Assembly (NCBI RefSeq): GCF_014207595.1
Contig: NZ_JACHGY010000001.1
Location: forward strand, 2,300,836 to 2,364,835
Source of the DNA: Algisphaera agarilytica
GTDB taxonomy: Bacteria; Planctomycetota; Phycisphaerae; Phycisphaerales; Phycisphaeraceae
DNA: 64,000 bases
Direction: 5' to 3'
Part shown: positions 60,231 through 64,000 of the stretch, piece after piece
Numbering within the stretch: position 1 is the first letter of the stretch
Layout of the letters: each line of letters opens with the position of its first letter
The notes under the pieces: generated by a model
What the model was told of the DNA's origin: nothing
Databases searched by the model: none
What the model saw: only the letters and a program-made list of their open reading frames with translations
Program-made: the position numbers and the translations under genes

Positions 60231-62114
60231 TCAGTAAGCCCGCGGCGCCCGGGGCGCACCGTCACGGCCGCCCTGGTTCTGCTCGGCGGGGGCGAACTCC
60301 TGGTAGGTGTCCACGCCAAACTTCACGACTTCGTGGGGCACAAACATGCGGAGGGCCAAGGCTTCGCCGTCGGATGCCCCACCCATGCCCAGCGGGGGCA
60401 GGTCGGCGGGGATGTCGAGCTGTTGGCCGTTGGGCGAGAACATCAGCAGGAACGGGTTGGCGGTCTCGGCGATGCCGGCGAGGCTGACGTAGGCCTCCAT
60501 CGACGCGTCGGCGGGCAGGTTATTGTCCCGCATGGTGGCGATGGTGCCGGCCGAGCCGATGCCGTCGTCCTGGCCGATGGCTTGGAGGCCTTGGGTGATG
60601 AGCTGGGTGTCGGCGACGGTGCTGACCAGGACCTTGCCGTCCTTCGCGGCGATGTAGCCGCCGGTGCCGGAGTTGCCCATGAGCATCGCCATCGGGCCGA
60701 ACTGCTGCATCATGGCGGGGGGCAGGTTCATGTTCATCTGGAACTGATCCACCTCGACGCCTTCGATCACCAACGCCTTGTCGGTGTAGGTGGTGGTGAA
60801 GGTGATCTCCTGTTCGCCCTGGCCCGCTTCCATCTCGGGGAGGGTGATCTTCATGCCGCCGAGCTTTTCGAAGTTGGCTTTGTTCTGGGCCTTGAAGGCC
60901 TCGGCGTCGTCCACGTCGTACAGCGTGAGCGAGGTGTAGAAGCCGCCGGCCATCATGGCGGCGGGGTTGGGGGCGTAGAACACGCTGGCGGCACCCTTGA
61001 CGTCCTTCATCATGGCGAAGGATTCGGTGTACATCGCCAGGAACCCGGCGTCTTCACCGCCCAGCACCTCGTCGATCTTCTCGATCATCGCGTTGATGCC
61101 GAGCTGGGTGGAGTCGACCGAGCTGGCGTAGATGTAGGACTTGTCGGGCAGCGTCGCCAGGAGGCCCGCGGCGTTGGTGGAGTCGCCTGCCTTGTCGGTG
61201 GGGGTGAAGTAGCTGGCGAGCTCGCTGTCCTTGGTGAGCATCGACGAGATGGTCAGGCCCAGCCCGCCGTCGCCGAAGTCGGCGCTGAGCAGGACCTTGT
61301 CGTTGCCGTCCACGAGTGTGCGGCCGTAGGCCTCGTAGAAACGGATGATGGTGTCGAGCGTCCCCTTGAACGCGGCGGGAATATCGTTGTTCGGGTCGCC
61401 CATCTCGCGGCCGATCTCTTCCATGGCCCGATCGATCGCCAGGTTCAGCGACGGGGCGAGCGACGCCATGTCGACGTAGATGAGCGCATCGCCGCCGTTG
61501 AGGTATTCGGTAACCAGCGGGCCCATGGCCTTGGTGATGGCCTGGCCTTGCTTGCCGGCGGCATAGGCCTGCACGCTTTCGAGGGTCTCGCCCATGAGGG
61601 CGTAGCCGTTCTGTTCTTTGGAGAAGCCGTCGAAACTGTCGTAGGACACCGAGGTGATATCCGCCATCGGGTCGCCGCCGAGCTGCGCGACGAAGGCTTT
61701 GTAATCGCTGACCGGCACGAGCATCATCGCGCTGGGTTCTTTGTCGCCGTCCTGCACCGCCGAGTCGATGGCGTCGGCCAGATCGGTGATGACGACCAGC
61801 ATCGCGCCCTCGTCATCCACGCCCTCGAGCCAGCCCATCTGACGCTTGAACGCGCCCAGGCCGTCGTCGAGCTCGGGGGCGACTTGGTCCAGGCCGGTCT
61901 CGGTGGCGAAGCCGGCGATGGCTTCGCTGAGCCCGCTCATCGAGGGGATCATGATCACGATCTCGGCGCCCTCGGCGGCCTGGTCGAGCGTGGTGGTGAC
62001 CATCGGCGCGGCGGCCGGCGCATCCTGCGCCCAGGCGGAGGGGCCGGCCAGACACACAGCGGTAGCCGTGGCCACGCCGGCGAGGGTGCGGGTCAGTCGA
62101 GGGGTTGCGAGCAT
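60231..62114 (-). CDS. Hypothetical large secreted protein
   Basis: A 627-residue protein starting MLATPRLTRTLAGVATATAV at 62114 with AAGGAAA before the ATG; the frame to 62294 overlaps mnmA. A signal peptide ends AWAQDAPA. The mature part is acidic and Met-rich with repeated ALMG, LVTEYLNGGDALIYVDM, LLATLPDKSYIYASSVDST patterns and an Arg/Gly tail. It reads like the large DUF-type periplasmic or surface proteins of planctomycetes, with no domain that I recognise. It diverges from mnmA over 102 bases. Confidence 0.72.
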   Translation of the reverse strand: MLATPRLTRTLAGVATATAVCLAGPSAWAQDAPAAAPMVTTTLDQAAEGAEIVIMIPSMSGLSEAIAGFATETGLDQVAPELDDGLGAFKRQMGWLEGVDDEGAMLVVITDLADAIDSAVQDGDKEPSAMMLVPVSDYKAFVAQLGGDPMADITSVSYDSFDGFSKEQNGYALMGETLESVQAYAAGKQGQAITKAMGPLVTEYLNGGDALIYVDMASLAPSLNLAIDRAMEEIGREMGDPNNDIPAAFKGTLDTIIRFYEAYGRTLVDGNDKVLLSADFGDGGLGLTISSMLTKDSELASYFTPTDKAGDSTNAAGLLATLPDKSYIYASSVDSTQLGINAMIEKIDEVLGGEDAGFLAMYTESFAMMKDVKGAASVFYAPNPAAMMAGGFYTSLTLYDVDDAEAFKAQNKANFEKLGGMKITLPEMEAGQGEQEITFTTTYTDKALVIEGVEVDQFQMNMNLPPAMMQQFGPMAMLMGNSGTGGYIAAKDGKVLVSTVADTQLITQGLQAIGQDDGIGSAGTIATMRDNNLPADASMEAYVSLAGIAETANPFLLMFSPNGQQLDIPADLPPLGMGGASDGEALALRMFVPHEVVKFGVDTYQEFAPAEQNQGGRDGAPRAPRAY

Positions 62115-62216
62115 GGGGTTTCCTTTTGATCGGGAAAAGAATCGAAAGTGGATGGTCAAATCATACTCCTTTGGGTCGCTTGAAACCGCGTCAATTGGGC
62201 TACAATCAGGGGTTCC

Positions 62217-63425
62217 ATGCCCAAGAACGGTAAAAAAGTGCTCGTTGCCATGTCCGGCGGCGTCGATTCGTCCGTGGTCGCGGCCCTGCTCCAACAGGAG
62301 GGGTACGAGGTCGTGGGCTGCTTCATGCGCCTGGGCAGCGACGATTCGATCGAAGCGGCCGACGGCTACGACAACATGGCTCCGTGCCCTGTCCCCGGTG
62401 ATACGGGCGGGGGGGACATTGCGTTACCGCAAGTCAAAAAACACAAGCAGGGCTGCTGCTCGGTGAACGACGCGGGAGACGCCCGCCACGTCGCCGCGAT
62501 CCTGGGCATCCCGTTCTACGTGATGAACTTCAAGAAGGACTTCGGCCGGATCATCGACTACTTCGTCGATGAGTACAACGCCGGGCGGACGCCCAACCCC
62601 TGCGTCCGCTGCAACGACTGGCTGAAGTTCGGCAAGCTGCACCAATACGCCAAGAGCATCGACTGCGATTACGTCGCCAGCGGCCACTACGCCCGCATCA
62701 GCCGTGGGCTGCGGAGTGGAGCGACAAAGCCCCGGACCGGCGAAGCGTCTGGTGCCCGCCTGCTCCGCGGCGTCGACCGCTCCAAAGACCAGTCCTACGT
62801 CCTCTTCGGCAGCCCGCGCGACCGCCTCGACCACATGCTCCTGCCCATCGGCGAGATGCAGAAATCCGAGGTCCGCCAGATCGCCGACGACCTGGACCTG
62901 CCGGTGTTCAACAAGCCCGACAGCCAGGAGATATGCTTCGTCCCCGACAACGACTACGCCAAGCTCGTCGAGCGCCGCACCGAGGGCGGCTTCGACACCG
63001 GCGATATCCTCGACACCGACGGCAACGTGCTCGGCCAACACGACGGCCAGCAGCACTTCACCCTCGGCCAGCGCCGCGGCATCGGCGTCGCCGTGGGCAA
63101 GCCGATCTACGTCGTCGACAAAGACCCCGCCACCAACACCGTCACCGTCGGCGGCAAGGACGACCTGCTCGCCGTGGGCTGTACCGCGAGCCAGACCAAC
63201 TGGCTCATCGACCCCAGCGACGTCCCGACCGACTGGCGCGACTGCGAGGTAAAGGTCCGCTACAACTCCCCGCCCACCCCCGGCCGGGTCCGCGTCACCG
63301 GCGACGATGCCCTCGAAGTCGCCTTCACCGACCCGGTCAGCGCCGTCACCCCCGGCCAGGCCGTGGTCTGCTACGACGGCGACACCGTCCTCGGCGGGGG
63401 CTGGATCGATGCGGTCCAAAAATAG
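62217..63425 (+). CDS. mnmA: tRNA-specific 2-thiouridylase with two inserted segments
   Basis: A 402-residue MnmA. PP-loop VLVAMSGGVDSSVVAALL, catalytic Cys pair in NPCVRCNDWLKFG and DSQEICFVPDNDY, DVGHYAR-type DYVASGHYARI, KDQSYVLF, and LGQRRGIGV are present. It thiolates U34 in Lys, Glu and Gln tRNAs. Two stretches are extra: about residues 43-80 (GSDDSIEAADGYDNMAPCPV onward) before GCCSVNDAGDARHV, and about residues 164-180 (GLRSGATKPRTGEASGA), which is the P2 repeat read in frame. The second sits in a surface loop after the GHYARI strand. Confidence 0.95.
   Translation: MPKNGKKVLVAMSGGVDSSVVAALLQQEGYEVVGCFMRLGSDDSIEAADGYDNMAPCPVPGDTGGGDIALPQVKKHKQGCCSVNDAGDARHVAAILGIPFYVMNFKKDFGRIIDYFVDEYNAGRTPNPCVRCNDWLKFGKLHQYAKSIDCDYVASGHYARISRGLRSGATKPRTGEASGARLLRGVDRSKDQSYVLFGSPRDRLDHMLLPIGEMQKSEVRQIADDLDLPVFNKPDSQEICFVPDNDYAKLVERRTEGGFDTGDILDTDGNVLGQHDGQQHFTLGQRRGIGVAVGKPIYVVDKDPATNTVTVGGKDDLLAVGCTASQTNWLIDPSDVPTDWRDCEVKVRYNSPPTPGRVRVTGDDALEVAFTDPVSAVTPGQAVVCYDGDTVLGGGWIDAVQK
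62706..62736 (+). repeat. Coding element P2 inserted in mnmA
   Basis: GGGCTGCGGAGT, GGA, GCGACAAAGCCCCGGA, a 31-base element that shares 27 of 31 bases with 13344-13374 and is read in the same frame, giving GLRSGATKPR. Confidence 0.85.
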
Positions 63426-63513
63426 ACTGGATGGCGCTGGGGATTTCCGCCGATTGAACCCATAGCGTCCAGCGACGTATCATAGAGAGCGGAAACATTC
63501 CCCAAGGACCCCG

Positions 63514-63873
63514 ATGTCCCGACTCCTGCTCATCCTCGTCTTCGTTTGCACCGGCCTGGCCCCCAGCGCCAGCTGCTTCTACGCGGCCGCGGCCCAGCCC
63601 GCGGTGGTGGCCGAGGATTGCAAGATGGCCTGCTGCGGCGCGGCGTGCTGCTGTGTCACGGATGCGCCGACCCCCGCTTCCACCCCCGAAGCCCCCGCCA
63701 CACCGCCGCGCCCGGTCGACACCGCGCCGACGGTGCTCCTCCTGCCCGCCTCCTGGACCCTCGACTGGAGCGATCCGCTCGACCGTCCCACATATCCCCA
63801 GACCGATAGCACCGTTCTCCCCGGGCCGACGCCCCGATCGGTCCACACCATGTACTGCCGCTGGTTGACCTAG
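63514..63873 (+). CDS. Small secreted Cys-rich protein
   Basis: A 119-residue protein with a signal peptide (LLLILVFVCTGLAPSASC). The mature start has CKMACCGAACCCV, six Cys in a row-like cluster, then a Pro/Thr/Ala-rich tail. Similar short Cys-rich secreted proteins often precede copper or heavy-metal efflux genes; the sequence following this gene runs to the window edge without a start, so that neighbour cannot be checked. A metal-binding role is an inference. Confidence 0.65.
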   Translation: MSRLLLILVFVCTGLAPSASCFYAAAAQPAVVAEDCKMACCGAACCCVTDAPTPASTPEAPATPPRPVDTAPTVLLLPASWTLDWSDPLDRPTYPQTDSTVLPGPTPRSVHTMYCRWLT

Positions 63874-64000
63874 CCACCGGGCGGTCGGCTGCGCGCTCAC
63901 TTTATTTTGCCGCTCAACCTGCGAGGTGCGATTTTCGATCGCGCTTCGGTATCTGAGCAATTCGGCATGCCGGACAGACCCGGCGTGCCATCCCCCTGAA
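63874..64000. other. Gene-free right edge
   Basis: 127 bases without a start or long frame. It contains a GCGATTTTCGATCGCGC dyad near 63930. It is probably the leader of a gene beyond the window. Confidence 0.4.

Overview
The window is GC-rich (roughly 65-68% by eye) bacterial chromosome. Gene content points to a Gram-negative planctomycete, most like Phycisphaerae: LpxI for lipid A, LolA carriers, a two-partner secretion pair, a Ser/Thr kinase with a large extracytoplasmic domain, a YHYH-domain protein, a huge SUMF1-type protein, and an intergenic space packed with palindromic repeats. The taxonomic call is inference; no rRNA is present. One tRNA (Pro, anticodon CGG) is present.

Layout. 1-1065: N-terminal part of a SWIM zinc-finger protein running off the left edge. 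1167-12402: housekeeping and stress genes (CPBP protease, Cu-Zn superoxide dismutase, phosphoesterase, an ECF sigma/anti-sigma/secreted coiled-coil set, a QueC-like protein with an altered PP-loop, a GATase, an HhH-GPD glycosylase, LpxI, DinB). 12444-15324: lexA, a repeat-riddled gene just upstream of it, and pheS carrying two apparent repeat insertions. 15565-20360: secreted and hydrolase genes, then a DoxX/MarR pair with operator-like palindromes. 20521-24321: purC, tRNA-Pro with a duplicated 3' end, a GT2-DUF2062 glycosyltransferase and a polysaccharide deacetylase. 24441-38168: an eleven-gene same-strand cluster resembling aryl polyene/xanthomonadin pigment loci. 38405-42577: a SUMF1-domain giant and a small lipoprotein. 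42780-46699: a TpsB/TpsA secretion pair. 47045-63873: rRNA methyltransferase, kinase, YHYH protein, glycosyltransferase, Rieske-like protein, a His-rich metal protein behind Fur/Zur-like boxes, amine oxidase, purD, a chemoreceptor, a secreted protein, mnmA and a Cys-rich small protein.

The pigment-type cluster reads as a pathway: a chorismatase would make a hydroxybenzoate starter, an AMP-ligase would activate it, an ACP, a fused ketosynthase/chain-length-factor protein and a FabZ-like dehydratase would extend it, a flavin halogenase-like enzyme could halogenate it, an LPLAT would attach the chain, and LolA, lipoproteins and an MMPL exporter would deliver it to the outer membrane. No ketoreductase or thioesterase is seen in the cluster.

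The most unusual property of the window is that at least five small palindromic repeat families occur not only between genes but inside them, read in frame: in pheS (two copies), mnmA, the gene upstream of lexA (three copies), the linker of the KS-CLF fusion, the signal peptide of a LolA protein, and the C-termini of a glycosyltransferase and a halogenase-like flavoprotein. This resembles the protein-coding palindromic elements known from Rickettsia, but the sequences here are different.
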